Shown: positions 51,286 through 60,565, counted from the first letter of the stretch. The stretch is DNA of 64,000 bases from Flavobacterium bizetiae (GCF_902804475.1 NZ_CADCSU010000125.1:31753-95752), one strand, 5' to 3'. Made by a program: numbers and translations. The notes: generated by a model not told the origin, from the sequence alone.

Positions 51286-52827
51286 CTATCGTTCTATTTG
51301 AGGTTTAGGCAATTTGGCAATCACTTCGTCTATAGAAAATGTTGCCGGTGCCTGACGTGGCGGAAATTTACGATACGTTTCAAGATATTGTGCCACTTTT
51401 GATACCGCCGGTAAAATTAAAAAGGCACGGTCCATCATCCATTTTTCATAACCAATAGAGCCATCTACAGCATACTCAAAAGGATCTGCCAATAAATCAA
51501 TTATAAACGGGCCTCTAAGTTTTACCATTGGGTCACGCCATATCTCCATCCCTTTTGCGTATTGAGCTGCAAAAGTATATTTAAAACGGTCATCGCGATA
51601 CGCTACAAGATTTCCGTCATCATCAAAATAAACAAAGTCATGGCGATTACTACCCGTTTGCCCTTTTAGATAAGATAACTGATTGTATCCGTCAAGATGT
51701 ACTTTAAAGTTTTTACCGCCTTCCTGTACTCCATTCTGCGCACTCTGAACCAGGTTTTGATCTCCCCCGGCTGCTGCAACCAATGTTGGCAACCAATCTT
51801 CTGCCGAAAATAATCCGGTTAAATTGCTTCCCGGTTTTATCACTCCTGGCCAGCGCACTACTGCCGGAGCACGATAAGCTCCTTCCCAGTTGGTATCTTT
51901 TTCTGATCGAAATGGCGAAGAACCTCCGTCAGGCCACTGGTTTTTCATAGCACCATTATCTGTAGACCAAATAACGATGGTATTGTCGGCAATTTTAAGA
52001 TCGTCTAAGAGTTTTAAAAGCTCGCCTACCATGGCATCATGTTCTACCATTCCGTCAGCCTGAGTTCCTAAACCTGTTTTGCCCAAAGACGAAGGTTTAA
52101 GATGTGTAAAAACGTGCATACGGGTACTATTAAACCAGGTAAAAGAAGGTTTGCCTGCTTTTGCTGATCTTGTAATAAAATCTTTGGCTGCTGCCAAAAA
52201 TTCTTCGTCAACAGTTTCCATTCTTTTTTTGGTAAGTGGTCCTGTATCTTCGATTTTTCCTCCCGCTGTAGATCTGAGTACTCCACGCGGACCAAATGCT
52301 TTTTTAAATTCTGCTCCTTTTGGATAATCTGCATTCTCTGGTTCTTCTTCTGCATTTAAGTGATACAGATTACCAAAAAACTCATCAAATCCGTGCGCTG
52401 TTGGTAGATATTTATCCTGATCGCCCAGGTGATTTTTACCAAACTGACCACATGCATATCCTAACGGTTTCAGGAACTCGGCAATCGTAGGATCTTCTTT
52501 TTGTAAACCTACCGGTGAACCCGGCAATCCTACTTTTGTTAAACCGGTACGATAAGGCGATTGTCCAGTAATAAGTGCCGCACGACCTGCGGTACAGCTT
52601 TGTTGCGCATAATACTGTATAAAAACAGCTCCTTCATTACCTATCTTGTCGATATTGGGAGTTGTAAATCCCATTAATCCGCGGCTATAGGCACTAACAT
52701 TGGTAACTCCTACATCGTCCCCAAAAATAATTAAAATGTTAGGCTTTTTTTGCGCATTCACGGTAGATACTGAGGCTATAAATACACAAAGTAAAGATAC
52801 CTTGACAAATTTGAAGTTAATTTTCAT
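51286..52827 (-). CDS. Secreted sulfatase (arylsulfatase family)
   Basis: 513 residues with signal peptide MKINFKFVKVSLLCVFIASVSTVNAQ. The formylglycine motif is QQSCTAGRAALITGQSP, Cys78 in C-x-A-x-R, the residue that a formylglycine-generating enzyme would convert. Metal-site segments are NILIIFGDDVG near the N-terminus and IWSTDNGAMKNQWPDGG. It hydrolyses sulfate esters, likely from an organic or polysaccharide substrate. A maturation enzyme is needed; GldK has an FGE fold but is structural, so a true FGE must lie elsewhere. Confidence 0.93.
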   Translation of the reverse strand: MKINFKFVKVSLLCVFIASVSTVNAQKKPNILIIFGDDVGVTNVSAYSRGLMGFTTPNIDKIGNEGAVFIQYYAQQSCTAGRAALITGQSPYRTGLTKVGLPGSPVGLQKEDPTIAEFLKPLGYACGQFGKNHLGDQDKYLPTAHGFDEFFGNLYHLNAEEEPENADYPKGAEFKKAFGPRGVLRSTAGGKIEDTGPLTKKRMETVDEEFLAAAKDFITRSAKAGKPSFTWFNSTRMHVFTHLKPSSLGKTGLGTQADGMVEHDAMVGELLKLLDDLKIADNTIVIWSTDNGAMKNQWPDGGSSPFRSEKDTNWEGAYRAPAVVRWPGVIKPGSNLTGLFSAEDWLPTLVAAAGGDQNLVQSAQNGVQEGGKNFKVHLDGYNQLSYLKGQTGSNRHDFVYFDDDGNLVAYRDDRFKYTFAAQYAKGMEIWRDPMVKLRGPFIIDLLADPFEYAVDGSIGYEKWMMDRAFLILPAVSKVAQYLETYRKFPPRQAPATFSIDEVIAKLPKPQIER

Positions 52828-53082
52828 CTTTTAAATAATTAAATTATTAAACCCTTTTTGACATCTGCTACTCTTCTTTAATTATCATAATTCAATGAGA
52901 AATAAAGCAGTATAAAATTATAAGGTCAAAAGCATAAAAATGAAGTTTTGGGAGTAAACTCTGTTTCAAGTTATAAAATGAAACGAGCTTTAATTATGCA
53001 ACGATAACAAGCACAGTGATAGTGTGGTTTCTTAAATTTCAAAATAAAAAAATCCAAATTCCAAATCTTGCTAAGTTAGACA

Positions 53083-53113
53083 ACTTTGTCAAAGTTTGAA
53101 ACTTTGACAAAGT
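53083..53113. repeat. Palindrome shared with the ABC-F terminator
   Basis: ACTTTGTCAAAGTTTGAAACTTTGACAAAGT is 31 bases (positions 53083-53113), symmetric about its centre. Only the first part is given here: the core CTTTGTCAAAG is the same as at 2755-2785. No T run on either side. Confidence 0.75.
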
Positions 53114-53168
53114 TCCTGAAACCAGTAAAAGAGCATAATATAGTCGTTCCTCTAAATGACAACTCATG

Positions 53169-53291
53169 AAAACGACTGCCCTAGCCCCGATAGAAGTGGA
53201 AATCCTTTTGTGCCGGTGTTAGGCACAAAAGATTGAAACGGATTGCTTCGCCAGTTCGCACTTTCAGGCTCGGGTTCGGGATTAGCTCCTA
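53169..53291 (+). ncRNA. Structured repeat resembling the flavo-1 RNA motif
   Basis: ATGAAAACGACTGCCCTAGC opens the copy, then CCGATAGAAGTGGAAATCC. TTTTGTGCC pairs with GGCACAAAA, and GATTAGCTCCT closes it. An insert after the first hairpin (GATTGCTTCGCCAGTTCGCACT) makes it longer than the copy at 59531. Confidence 0.55.
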
Positions 53292-53375
53292 AAAAAAGAT
53301 TTAATTTTTATAGTTTTAAAGCTTTAAAACATTAGTCCCTCAGAACCTTAGCCACTCAGAATCTCAAAAAAAAAA

Positions 53376-53981
53376 TTAAGCAATATTTCCAAGTCCGTCC
53401 GGAAGTGGTCTGTAGGCGTAGTAATGCAAAACTTCTTCGATAGCGATTTTGAGCGCCTCGTTTATGGGAACTAAAATAACACCCATTCTAAGGTCTATTT
53501 GGGCCAGTCGCATATAATAGTCGGTAAAAACAGGGACGTATTTACCGTTGTTAATCGCCTCTTCGGCTGCGATGAAATTTTCTTGTTGTTGTTCTTTGAT
53601 GATTTTGCAGGTTGCCAGGCGTAGTTTTCCGTATTTATCTGTATTCGCAGCATAGCCAAAAAGTCGGCAAATTAGTCCACGATAACGATAATTACTACAG
53701 CTTCCTTTATGTTCTAAAACAGAAAGAGGACTATATATGAGGCAATTATGCGTATAAGTCTGGTTCAGAAGTTTTAAAGTTTCCTCGGCTTTGCCATTCA
53801 AAAACAAATGAAATGCCCACGGTAAAAATTCTAAAGGAGAGGCATCGATACTGGGCGTAGTACAGCATTTGCCACAGCCCGCATTGCAAAACAAATGCGT
53901 CTCTGACTGAAAAGCAGTAATTTCAGTTTCAAGACGATCAAATAATGCTTCAACCTGCCTAACCTTATCTTCTATCGCCAT
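53376..53981 (-). CDS. YkgJ-type cysteine-cluster protein
   Basis: 201 residues. CNAGCGKCC near residue 32 and later Cys residues in LEHKGSCSNYRYRGLICRLFGY and LATCK match the YkgJ/zinc- or iron-chelating cysteine-cluster family. Such proteins bind a metal or Fe-S cluster; function otherwise unknown. Starts at ATG 53981. No signal peptide. It is isolated between repeat-rich gaps. Confidence 0.85.
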   Translation of the reverse strand: MAIEDKVRQVEALFDRLETEITAFQSETHLFCNAGCGKCCTTPSIDASPLEFLPWAFHLFLNGKAEETLKLLNQTYTHNCLIYSPLSVLEHKGSCSNYRYRGLICRLFGYAANTDKYGKLRLATCKIIKEQQQENFIAAEEAINNGKYVPVFTDYYMRLAQIDLRMGVILVPINEALKIAIEEVLHYYAYRPLPDGLGNIA

Positions 53982-54167
53982 CCTTTTTTTGGTAAGGTAG
54001 GCTAATAGAAATGGCTCGAGCTATGATGATGATAGTATTGGGAAAAAAGTGGGAAAAAATAAATTTCAATTAAAAAAATCCAAATTCCAAACTGGAGTAG
54101 ATATCAAATTCTAAAAATTAAATTCCAAATTCCAAAGTTGTACATTTAATAAACTTTGTTAGACATT

Positions 54168-54240
54168 GCCCGTGGTTTCAACCACGGGGTACGATAATAT
54201 CACGCCTCGTATTGTGTTCCCGTGGTTGATAACACGGGCT
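54168..54240. repeat. Double-hairpin repeat (CCCGTGGTTTCAACCACGGG)
   Basis: CCCGTGGTTTCAACCACGGG at 54169-54188 is a 20-base stem-loop, and CCCGTGGTTGATAACACGGG at 54219-54238 is a second related one. Between them lies ACGATAATATCACGCCTCGT. The rest of the gap 53982-54347 has direct copies of AAATTCCAAATTCCAAA and no gene. Confidence 0.75.
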
Positions 54241-54347
54241 ATATGTAAAGAAGAAATTAAATTAGTTTTCACAAAAGTCTAAAATTTCAAACTTTGTTTC
54301 TTTGAACCTTTGCTACTTTGTCCCTTTCCTAAAAACAACTCAGCAAC

Positions 54348-54767
54348 TTAGTGTCTTAGTCTCTTAAAAAAACTAATCGCTCCTGTAGACCACAGCGTCA
54401 GGAAAATTAAAACCGGCTGAAAAAACAATCGCATCAAACGAGCATTATCAGTATCAAGACCAAAAGCGCTGGTTCCATTAAGATATTGAGCAATATTGCC
54501 CGGAAAAACCAAAACATAAAATACGGCCAGCGCGATGCCTACCTGAACTTTGTATCGGGTTAAAAAAATCATGCTCAATCCCAATGCGATTTCTACAATT
54601 CCGGAGAGTATGACCACAAGATCTTTATCAAGCGGCACCCAATTAGGAACCTGTGCCTGAAAATCGTCCCGCTGAAAAGTAAAATGACCAATGGCCGCCG
54701 TGATCATAAAAATTCCTAAAAGTATTCTAACAAAAATTTGAGTTTTAGAGGTATGTATATTTTCCAT
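54348..54767 (-). CDS. DoxX-like membrane protein
   Basis: 139 residues with four transmembrane helices, the DoxX/DoxD pattern: LGIFMITAAIGHFTFQRDDF, VVILSGIVEIALGLSMIFL, VGIALAVFYVLVFPGNIAQYL and FFQPVLIFLTLWSTGAI. The frame opens with a TTG at 54779, but the ATG at 54767 (MENIHTSKTQIF) is preferred. Members are linked to redox or stress processes; function here is not known. A candidate -7 box TAAATTTG lies at 54838-54845. Confidence 0.8.
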   Translation of the reverse strand: MENIHTSKTQIFVRILLGIFMITAAIGHFTFQRDDFQAQVPNWVPLDKDLVVILSGIVEIALGLSMIFLTRYKVQVGIALAVFYVLVFPGNIAQYLNGTSAFGLDTDNARLMRLFFQPVLIFLTLWSTGAISFFKRLRH

Positions 54768-54837
54768 ATCGGGTATCAATTATCGTAAAGTTTTAATTTT
54801 CAGTTTAAAAGTGAGTTTTATTTAAGTCACATTCTCT

Positions 54838-54845
54838 CAAATTTA
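54838..54845 (-). promoter_or_regulatory. Candidate -7 box TAAATTTG for the DoxX-like gene
   Basis: Exact TAnnTTTG match 70 bases before the ATG. A TTG at 54870-54872 lies 24 bases upstream, slightly long for the -33 element. Confidence 0.4.
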
Positions 54846-54982
54846 CGATAATATGTAGTACGTTATTTGCAAAATTTTACCGGAAATGTTGTTTGATCTC
54901 CATGTCATTAGACGTTCTAAACCTTAAAAGAAAATAACTAAATTTTAATACAAAATCAGTTCAGAAATCAAATTTCCAATGG

Positions 54983-54990
54983 TATTTTTG
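54983..54990 (+). promoter_or_regulatory. Candidate -7 box TATTTTTG for the DUF3754 gene
   Basis: Exact TAnnTTTG match that lies inside the first codons of the longest frame, which argues that translation starts at the ATG at 55030 instead. Confidence 0.5.
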
Positions 54991-55029
54991 CGTTTTAGAA
55001 ATACCACTAAATTTAAGCCCCAAAAATGT

Positions 55030-56271
55030 ATGAAGCGAGAACATTACATTCCCTTTAACAAGGAATTCTTACTCGAACAACAAATTGCTACTTTCTCTGA
55101 TGATCAAAAAAAGGTCGAAGATTTCAAAAAATTATTTGATATCATCGAACACTATTTTCATTACGAAGCCTTTAATCTGAACCGAAACTTAAAGCAAAAT
55201 TATGCCTTATTCGATCCGGATTTAAGTCTTAAAGAACGTCAGGCTTTTTTGGGTAAAAGCGATTTTACTGTTTTCAAAGAAACCCTTCTAAAAGTTTTAG
55301 ATCAGGGTAATTATCGTCGTGTCGATCAGGAAACTCTAGACAAAGCATTTGAGGATTCAGACTTAATTGGCCTGAATCTTTCTATAGATTTTAATGCTTT
55401 CAAAGATTACGAATTGTACGTTCGTGGGCATCATCAGGCAAAAGAAAAAGTAAAGAAATATATTTTCTGGAAAAAAGAAATCGACATCGAGTATTATGAT
55501 CGCGTCCTGATTTACCTCAACTACAACGAAAAAGAATACCTGAGCGAAAACAAAGTCAAACTGGGCAAAATGCCAATTGATCCGGGAACAATTGCCTTAA
55601 AAATCTTTAAGCGCGTACCCAAAAACGATCTCGAAACCATTTTTCCTAATGCCATACCAAGAATGTCAACACGAGACAAATTGTTCTTTTGGGTTCCCGG
55701 TATTGGCGGCGGAATCTCGTTGTTGAGTACCACTGTAATTCCGGCTCTGATAGGTATGTATGCCGCATATCAGTCTGGCGAAACGATCGATTTATTAAAC
55801 AGCAAAGCCTCTCTAAATCAAGGCTTAATTGCTCTTGGCGTTTTGTCGTTGTACCTTTTTCGTCAATACAGCAATTTTGTCAACAAGAAAATCAAATATT
55901 CTAAAATACTTTCAGACAGTCTTTATTTTAAGAACCTCGGGAACAATAGTGGCGCCTTTTACTCGCTCCTAAATTCATCCGAAGAAGAAGTACTGAAAGA
56001 AACCATTTTGGCTTATACTTTTTTACACCAAAGCGAAAAACCCCTAACCGCACAAGAACTCGATGACCAAATAGAATCCTGGTTTAAAACAAAGCTCAAC
56101 ACTGATCTTGATTTTAATGTAAAAGATGCTTTAACCAAACTAAAAAACATTGGACTTGGCATCGAAACCAACGGAAAATGGGAAGTTATTTCGCTAAACA
56201 AAGCCCTCGTAACCATAGATGAGTTATGGGATAATGTTTTTGATTATGCCAATACAACTGTAAATATTTAG
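55030..56271 (+). CDS. DUF3754 (TMEM143-like) membrane protein
   Basis: 413 residues. The N-terminal 150 residues are soluble, and the DUF3754 core includes YIFWKKEIDIEYYDRVLIYLNY, IALKIFKRVPKNDLETIFPNA and RMSTRDKLFFWVPGIGGGISLL. Two transmembrane helices lie near 225-250 and 268-288, and the C-terminal 120 residues are soluble and helical. Relatives include the mitochondrial protein TMEM143; function unknown. An upstream ATG at 54979 is in frame but precedes the promoter box, so 55030 is chosen. Confidence 0.8.
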   Translation: MKREHYIPFNKEFLLEQQIATFSDDQKKVEDFKKLFDIIEHYFHYEAFNLNRNLKQNYALFDPDLSLKERQAFLGKSDFTVFKETLLKVLDQGNYRRVDQETLDKAFEDSDLIGLNLSIDFNAFKDYELYVRGHHQAKEKVKKYIFWKKEIDIEYYDRVLIYLNYNEKEYLSENKVKLGKMPIDPGTIALKIFKRVPKNDLETIFPNAIPRMSTRDKLFFWVPGIGGGISLLSTTVIPALIGMYAAYQSGETIDLLNSKASLNQGLIALGVLSLYLFRQYSNFVNKKIKYSKILSDSLYFKNLGNNSGAFYSLLNSSEEEVLKETILAYTFLHQSEKPLTAQELDDQIESWFKTKLNTDLDFNVKDALTKLKNIGLGIETNGKWEVISLNKALVTIDELWDNVFDYANTTVNI

Positions 56272-56366
56272 GAGCTGTTTCCTGCTATCCACTTGTATCT
56301 TTTATGGTGAACCCCACCATAAAAGGATACCGCTTCTATAAAGGCTAGGGCAATTGTTTTCATGAG
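56272..56366 (-). ncRNA. Structured repeat resembling the flavo-1 RNA motif, minus strand
   Basis: On the minus strand the copy opens ATGAAAACAATTGCCCTAGC, continues TATAGAAGCGGTATCC and has the stem TTTTATGGTGGGG pairing with its complement CCCCACCATAAAA-like partner, closing with GGAAACAGCTCC. It begins on the base after the DUF3754 stop. Confidence 0.55.
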
Positions 56367-56380
56367 AAATTCCCGCAATC

Positions 56381-56469
56381 TTGTCATCCCGAGGAACGAG
56401 GGATCACACTAGTAATTCCACAATCTTAGTCGAGCTTTTTGTGTGATCCTTCCTGCGTCAGGATGACAA
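56381..56469. repeat. REP-like inverted repeat (TCATCCCGAGGAACGAGG type)
   Basis: Arms TTGTCATCCCGAGGAACGAG and its complement (with changes in GGATGACAA) enclose CACACTAGTAATTCC. Same family as 2464-2549 and 56638-56738. Confidence 0.85.
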
Positions 56470-56526
56470 ATACTTTGTTTGGGGTTATATTGAACGTAAA
56501 GCATGCGACATAAATCAACTATAAGC

Positions 56527-56596
56527 TTGTCACCCTGAGCGAAGTCGAAGGGCGATCCAATTAGAACGAGGGCTTCGACTCCGCTCAGCCTGACAA
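56527..56596. repeat. REP-like inverted repeat (CCTGAGCGAAGTCGAAGG type)
   Basis: TTGTCACCCTGAGCGAAGTC pairs with the arm ending CGCTCAGCCTGACAA. Sister of 40828-40895. Confidence 0.85.
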
Positions 56597-56637
56597 TTAA
56601 TACGAAAAGATGATGTTCGTCATGGGGCAACGCATTT

Positions 56638-56738
56638 TTGTCATCCCGAGGAACGAGGGATCTCCGTTAGTAGCTCGACAATCTACATATACTTTATGTT
56701 AGTTTCTTGTGAAGATCCCTCGTTCCTCGGGATGACAA
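56638..56738. repeat. REP-like inverted repeat (TCATCCCGAGGAACGAGG type)
   Basis: TTGTCATCCCGAGGAACGAG pairs with CTCGTTCCTCGGGATGACAA around a spacer of about 60 bases. Together with 56272-56596 it makes four repeats in one 540-base gap; no coding frame is supported there. Confidence 0.85.
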
Positions 56739-56810
56739 GATTGTGTATATTTCGGTTTTACATTTTATAGTTTTTCTATCTTTATCAAATGGTTACAATA
56801 TCAAGCAAAA

Positions 56811-57131
56811 ATGAATAATGTAAAAACTTTTTCAATTTTTATAATAACAATATTCGTATCAGGCTTTTTGGTAGGCAGGTTTACACAACAATTTAGATAT
56901 ATAGAACATCTCAGATGGATTTATCATTGTGGATGGATTTCCTGCTATATTTTTCATTTTACAGCTTTAATTTCATCCTTTATCTTCTTAATTTGCCTTC
57001 TTAAAAAAGATCTCAATTTAAATGTTAAATATAAATCCCTGTGGATTCTATTAGGATTAATTCCATTTTTAGCTTGGGTTATATTTGCTCTTTATTTTTT
57101 TATAAATATTAATTCGATCACTAATACTTAA
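56811..57131 (+). CDS. Small three-helix membrane protein
   Basis: 106 residues with three hydrophobic segments (FSIFIITIFVSGFLVGRF, WISCYIFHFTALISSFIFLICLL, LWILLGLIPFLAWVIFALYFF). ATG at 56811. I recognise no family. It begins 70 bases after the last repeat of the cluster. The next 216 bases to 57347 contain only degenerate AATCCGTACAAATCCGCA-type short repeats (57177-57236). Confidence 0.5.
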   Translation: MNNVKTFSIFIITIFVSGFLVGRFTQQFRYIEHLRWIYHCGWISCYIFHFTALISSFIFLICLLKKDLNLNVKYKSLWILLGLIPFLAWVIFALYFFININSITNT

Positions 57132-57347
57132 ATACCTCATCAGTATTAACCCCAGTTTGTCATTCAAATACAGTATACAAAAATCCGTACAAATCCGCAC
57201 TTTCGCACAGCGAATCCGTCTCATCCGCGTACAATTTAAACCCCATTTCCATATAATTTTTTCAATTAATTTTAAGTCAAATTCATAAATCGATCAACGA
57301 AAAAGAAATTTGATTAGATTTACGCAACTAACCTCAAAACCAAAACA

Positions 57348-57812
57348 ATGAGAACATTAGATCAATGGTTTGATGAATATGCCGTAAGTCATCAAAACCC
57401 AAAAAACAAAGCGATACATTATGTATGTGTTCCCGCAATTTTCTTTTCTATTGTAGGATTATTAATGAGCATCCCAAGTAGTTTTATTGCCAATACGCTA
57501 CAACTAAATGCGCCTATTATCGAAAACTGGGCCGTTGTAGTCCTGATTTTTGTGCTCATTTTTTATATCAGGTTATCCGTGGCAATGGCCATCAAAATTG
57601 CGATTTTCTCAGCGATTTGTTTGGTTGTAAATTATTATATCGGTCAAGTTGTTCCGTTATGGATATTCTCTATTGGCGTTTTTGTCATCGCCTGGATCGG
57701 GCAATTTTACGGTCATAATATCGAAGGCAAAAAACCCTCTTTCTTAAAAGATCTTCAGTTCCTTATGATTGGTCCTGCATGGGTTGTAGAGAATTTGTTT
57801 TCTAAGAAATAA
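57348..57812 (+). CDS. Mpo1-like (DUF962) membrane protein
   Basis: 154 residues. Begins MRTLDQWFDEYAVSHQNPKNKAIHYVCVPAIFF, the DUF962/Mpo1 signature with its conserved His residues, and ends WIGQFYGHNIEGKKPSFLKDLQFLMIGPAWVVENLF. Four transmembrane helices. The yeast homologue Mpo1 is an Fe(II)-dependent dioxygenase in 2-hydroxy fatty acid breakdown; bacterial members probably act on a related lipid. It lies 14 bases before the methyltransferase gene, same strand. Confidence 0.9.
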   Translation: MRTLDQWFDEYAVSHQNPKNKAIHYVCVPAIFFSIVGLLMSIPSSFIANTLQLNAPIIENWAVVVLIFVLIFYIRLSVAMAIKIAIFSAICLVVNYYIGQVVPLWIFSIGVFVIAWIGQFYGHNIEGKKPSFLKDLQFLMIGPAWVVENLFSKK

Positions 57813-57826
57813 CAAACCTATTTTTC

Positions 57827-58699
57827 ATGAAAGCAGATAAAACTAGTCGAACTGCCCAATATATGGCACTATTTAGAGCTTTGGAAACAATATTAGATAA
57901 AAAAGATCGCTTATTTTCAGATCCTTATGCAATACATTTTCTGGATCCAAAATTAAGATTCGCTACGCGCATGTCTAAATATCCTTCAATTAGAAAATAC
58001 ATTCAGAATACGATACAAAAAAAGATTCCCGGTGCTTTTTCTTCAGGACTTGCCAGAACAAAATATATTGATGAATTGCTTCAAACTGCTGTTTTAGATG
58101 GCGTACAACAAGTAATAATTCTGGGAGCAGGTTTTGATACAAGGGCATTAAGACTTGATTTCTTAAAATCAATTCCAGTTATAGAAATTGATCATCCCAA
58201 CACTTCAAATTATAAAATCGAAACTTATAAAAAAAGGATTGGTCAAGTTCCGGAAAATGTTAGTTTTCTTCAAATTGATTTTAACAAACAGGATCTTGAG
58301 CAATTAGCAGCGCAGCATAATTTAGATTTTACCAAACCTACTGCCATAATTTGGGAAGGGGTTACCAATTATTTAACCAAAGAAGCTATTCAGAATACTT
58401 TTTCTTTTATCTCAAAATTTGCCAAAAACAGTCACATTATCTTCACATATGTACACAAAGAAATAATAGAAAATCCAAAATCATTTGTAGGCGGCGAAAA
58501 ACTGCTTACAGATCTTGATAAACTTGAAGAACGCTGGACTTTTGGTTTTATGCCGAATGAATTATCGAATTATCTAAATCAATTTAACATCAAGCTCATC
58601 GAAGATTTAGGTGCAACTGAATATCGTGAAAAATACCTGCCTAATCGAAATGAAAAAGGCTACGAGTTTTATAGAACTGCCTTAGGAATAAAACAATAA
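57827..58699 (+). CDS. SAM-dependent methyltransferase (LCM/TIGR00027 type)
   Basis: 290 residues. RTAQYMALFRALE and FSDPYAIHFLDP open the family pattern, QVIILGAGFDTRALRLDF is the SAM-binding loop, IEIDHPNTSNYK follows, and AIIWEGVTNYL is the post-loop motif. Related to leucine carboxyl methyltransferases and to PPM-like enzymes making polyketide or small-molecule methyl esters. Substrate unknown. Probably co-transcribed with the Mpo1-like gene. Confidence 0.9.
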   Translation: MKADKTSRTAQYMALFRALETILDKKDRLFSDPYAIHFLDPKLRFATRMSKYPSIRKYIQNTIQKKIPGAFSSGLARTKYIDELLQTAVLDGVQQVIILGAGFDTRALRLDFLKSIPVIEIDHPNTSNYKIETYKKRIGQVPENVSFLQIDFNKQDLEQLAAQHNLDFTKPTAIIWEGVTNYLTKEAIQNTFSFISKFAKNSHIIFTYVHKEIIENPKSFVGGEKLLTDLDKLEERWTFGFMPNELSNYLNQFNIKLIEDLGATEYREKYLPNRNEKGYEFYRTALGIKQ

Positions 58700-58716
58700 T
58701 CAGCTACCTTTATAAT

Positions 58717-59448
58717 ATGACAAAATCAATACTTCTCGTCTTATTCTTTTCGATAATAAGCTGCTCCCAAAAAAGCAAAGAACAAACTGTACATCTTCCT
58801 GAAAAAGTCATCACAAAAAAAGAGATCATCAAACCTGAAACTAAAACAGATACCACAAAAACTATTTTAGAAGAAGCTTTTACAGATAGTACTCAGGTTG
58901 GAACGAAAGGAAAATTTAAATTAACCGTCAACCAATTTAGAACGGATGACAGCACGTATGTCGAAATTAATCTGTTCGAAAAAAGAAACAACAAATGGAT
59001 TACTCAACAAAATTTAGAGTACCTGAAAGATGGCGTAACCAATTGCGAACCTGAACTAAACGATTTCAATAACGACGGATTCAATGATCTTACCTTTAAG
59101 TCTTCGGTTGCGGCAAGAGGCGCCAACGAAATTAGAAAATTGCTTATTTTTAATCCCTCCAAAAAGAGATTTGTTTTAATGAAAAATTCTGATCACTATC
59201 CTAATCTACAATATAACGAACTTTTAAATTGTGTAGATGCCTGGCTGGTTTATGGCGGAAGTTCGACCGTATTTCTAAAAATAGAAAAAGATAGCTTAAG
59301 AGAGTTTGCTAGCGTTTCGCTGGATAATGATAACAGAGAAATTTATATTATCGATAAAAAAGGAAAACGCAAAACGGTAAAAAAAGAAATTGTAAAGGAT
59401 CTGGAAGTTTATACACGATATAAAAATTATAATCCTTTGACTGAGTAG
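58717..59448 (+). CDS. Lipoprotein with a calcium-like acidic loop
   Basis: 243 residues. Lipobox FSIISC with Cys16, then a Lys/Thr-rich linker (residues 20-55). The body includes NCEPELNDFNNDGFNDLTFKSSV, a DxNxDGxxD loop like those of FG-GAP or dockerin calcium sites, and a conserved AWLVYGGSSTVFLKIEKDS stretch. Function unknown. It lies 17 bases after the methyltransferase, same strand, and may be part of that operon. Confidence 0.7.
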   Translation: MTKSILLVLFFSIISCSQKSKEQTVHLPEKVITKKEIIKPETKTDTTKTILEEAFTDSTQVGTKGKFKLTVNQFRTDDSTYVEINLFEKRNNKWITQQNLEYLKDGVTNCEPELNDFNNDGFNDLTFKSSVAARGANEIRKLLIFNPSKKRFVLMKNSDHYPNLQYNELLNCVDAWLVYGGSSTVFLKIEKDSLREFASVSLDNDNREIYIIDKKGKRKTVKKEIVKDLEVYTRYKNYNPLTE

Positions 59449-59465
59449 GAAATAAAAGTTGTAAT

Positions 59466-59498
59466 AACGAGGGACTTCGACTTCGCTCAGTCTGACAA
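59466..59498. repeat. Half copy of the CTGAGCGAAGTCGAAG repeat
   Basis: GAGGGACTTCGACTTCGCTCAG then TCTGACAAT matches one arm of 40828-40895; the partner arm is missing. Confidence 0.6.
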
Positions 59499-59530
59499 TG
59501 TTTTCAATGTTTTTTTACGTAATCTTGTTA

Positions 59531-59628
59531 TGAAAACGAGTGTCCTAGCCCCGATAGAAGAGGAAATCCTTTTGTGGCGGTGTTCGCCACAAAAGATTGG
59601 AACGAATAGCGGGATTAGCTCCTGAAAA
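59531..59628 (+). ncRNA. Structured repeat resembling the flavo-1 RNA motif
   Basis: TGAAAACGAGTGTCCTAGCC opens, CCGATAGAAGAGGAAATCC follows, TTTTGTGGCG pairs with CGCCACAAAA, and GGGATTAGCTCCTG closes. It is the most compact of the five copies in the window, so it best shows the core fold. Confidence 0.55.
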
Positions 59629-59723
59629 AATGCTTTATCATAACAATCAAAACAAAAAAACATATTTAATTTCTTTAAAATTTCACATTAACTTCATCAT
59701 TATCAAACCAATACACTGGCGAT

Positions 59724-60485
59724 ATGAAAATAGATATAAACGATGAAATTAAAATTGAGAGTTATGACGTTTTCACCTATAGAAGAATCAGACGTGCTAT
59801 AGGGTATCTGGGTATAAGTCTTCCGATACTTTTAGTTGGCCTTTCATTCATTTCTTATTTTCAAACTTCCGTTCAGCATTCTATCAGTCATTATTATTAC
59901 ACGCATCTTAGAGAGTTTTTTACCGGAACTTTGTGTGCCGTTGGTTTATTTTTAATTCGATATAAAGGTCATGGAAATGCTTCGATCTGGAAAAATGATA
60001 ATTTACTCACCAATATTGCCGGAATGATGGCTTTGGCCGTTGCCTTCTTTCCAACTACTCCCGCTCCTGAAGAAAATAAAATAGAAACCAGGATCTACAC
60101 ACTAATTCCGTCTACTCAGGAATGGCTCGGCTGGCTTCATTATGGTTTTGCTGCTCTTTTATTCCTGATAATGGCTTTACTGGCCATAAATGTTTTTACG
60201 ATAGGGCAAAAAAACGAGACCAGAAGTCCCAAAAGCATCTTAAACGAAAATAATATTTACAGAACTTGTGGTTATGCCATCATACTATTTGTTGTTTTGG
60301 TGCCAATATCAGAGAAATTAGATCGGTTTGAGTATTCTACTTTGGTTCTCGAGGCATTGTCTCTTTTTGCTTTTGGAATTGCCTGGTTAATAAAAGGGCG
60401 TGCATTAGGAGATAGTGGTATAACGGGCGAAATGCTTTATCAGGAAAAGAACAAAATTGATACTGAAAAAATATTAGAAGAATAA
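59724..60485 (+). CDS. Unknown polytopic membrane protein
   Basis: 253 residues with six hydrophobic segments. SISHYYYTHLREFFTGTLCAVGLFLIRYKG is a conserved-looking loop and helix, and NLLTNIAGMMALAVAFFPTTP and EWLGWLHYGFAALLFL follow. The pattern resembles membrane proteins of the DUF998-like group, but I am not sure. ATG at 59724. It stands alone, with no promoter I can support. Confidence 0.6.
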   Translation: MKIDINDEIKIESYDVFTYRRIRRAIGYLGISLPILLVGLSFISYFQTSVQHSISHYYYTHLREFFTGTLCAVGLFLIRYKGHGNASIWKNDNLLTNIAGMMALAVAFFPTTPAPEENKIETRIYTLIPSTQEWLGWLHYGFAALLFLIMALLAINVFTIGQKNETRSPKSILNENNIYRTCGYAIILFVVLVPISEKLDRFEYSTLVLEALSLFAFGIAWLIKGRALGDSGITGEMLYQEKNKIDTEKILEE

Positions 60486-60565
60486 AGACTTTTAAACCAC
60501 CAAATTAAAAATAAACTTTTTCTTACATTTAACAAATTTTATTTTAAATTCTCTGCTTGTTAGGT

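Noticed and set aside
56409..56630. 73-codon minus frame
   Set aside because: It lies entirely in the repeat cluster at 56272-56738.
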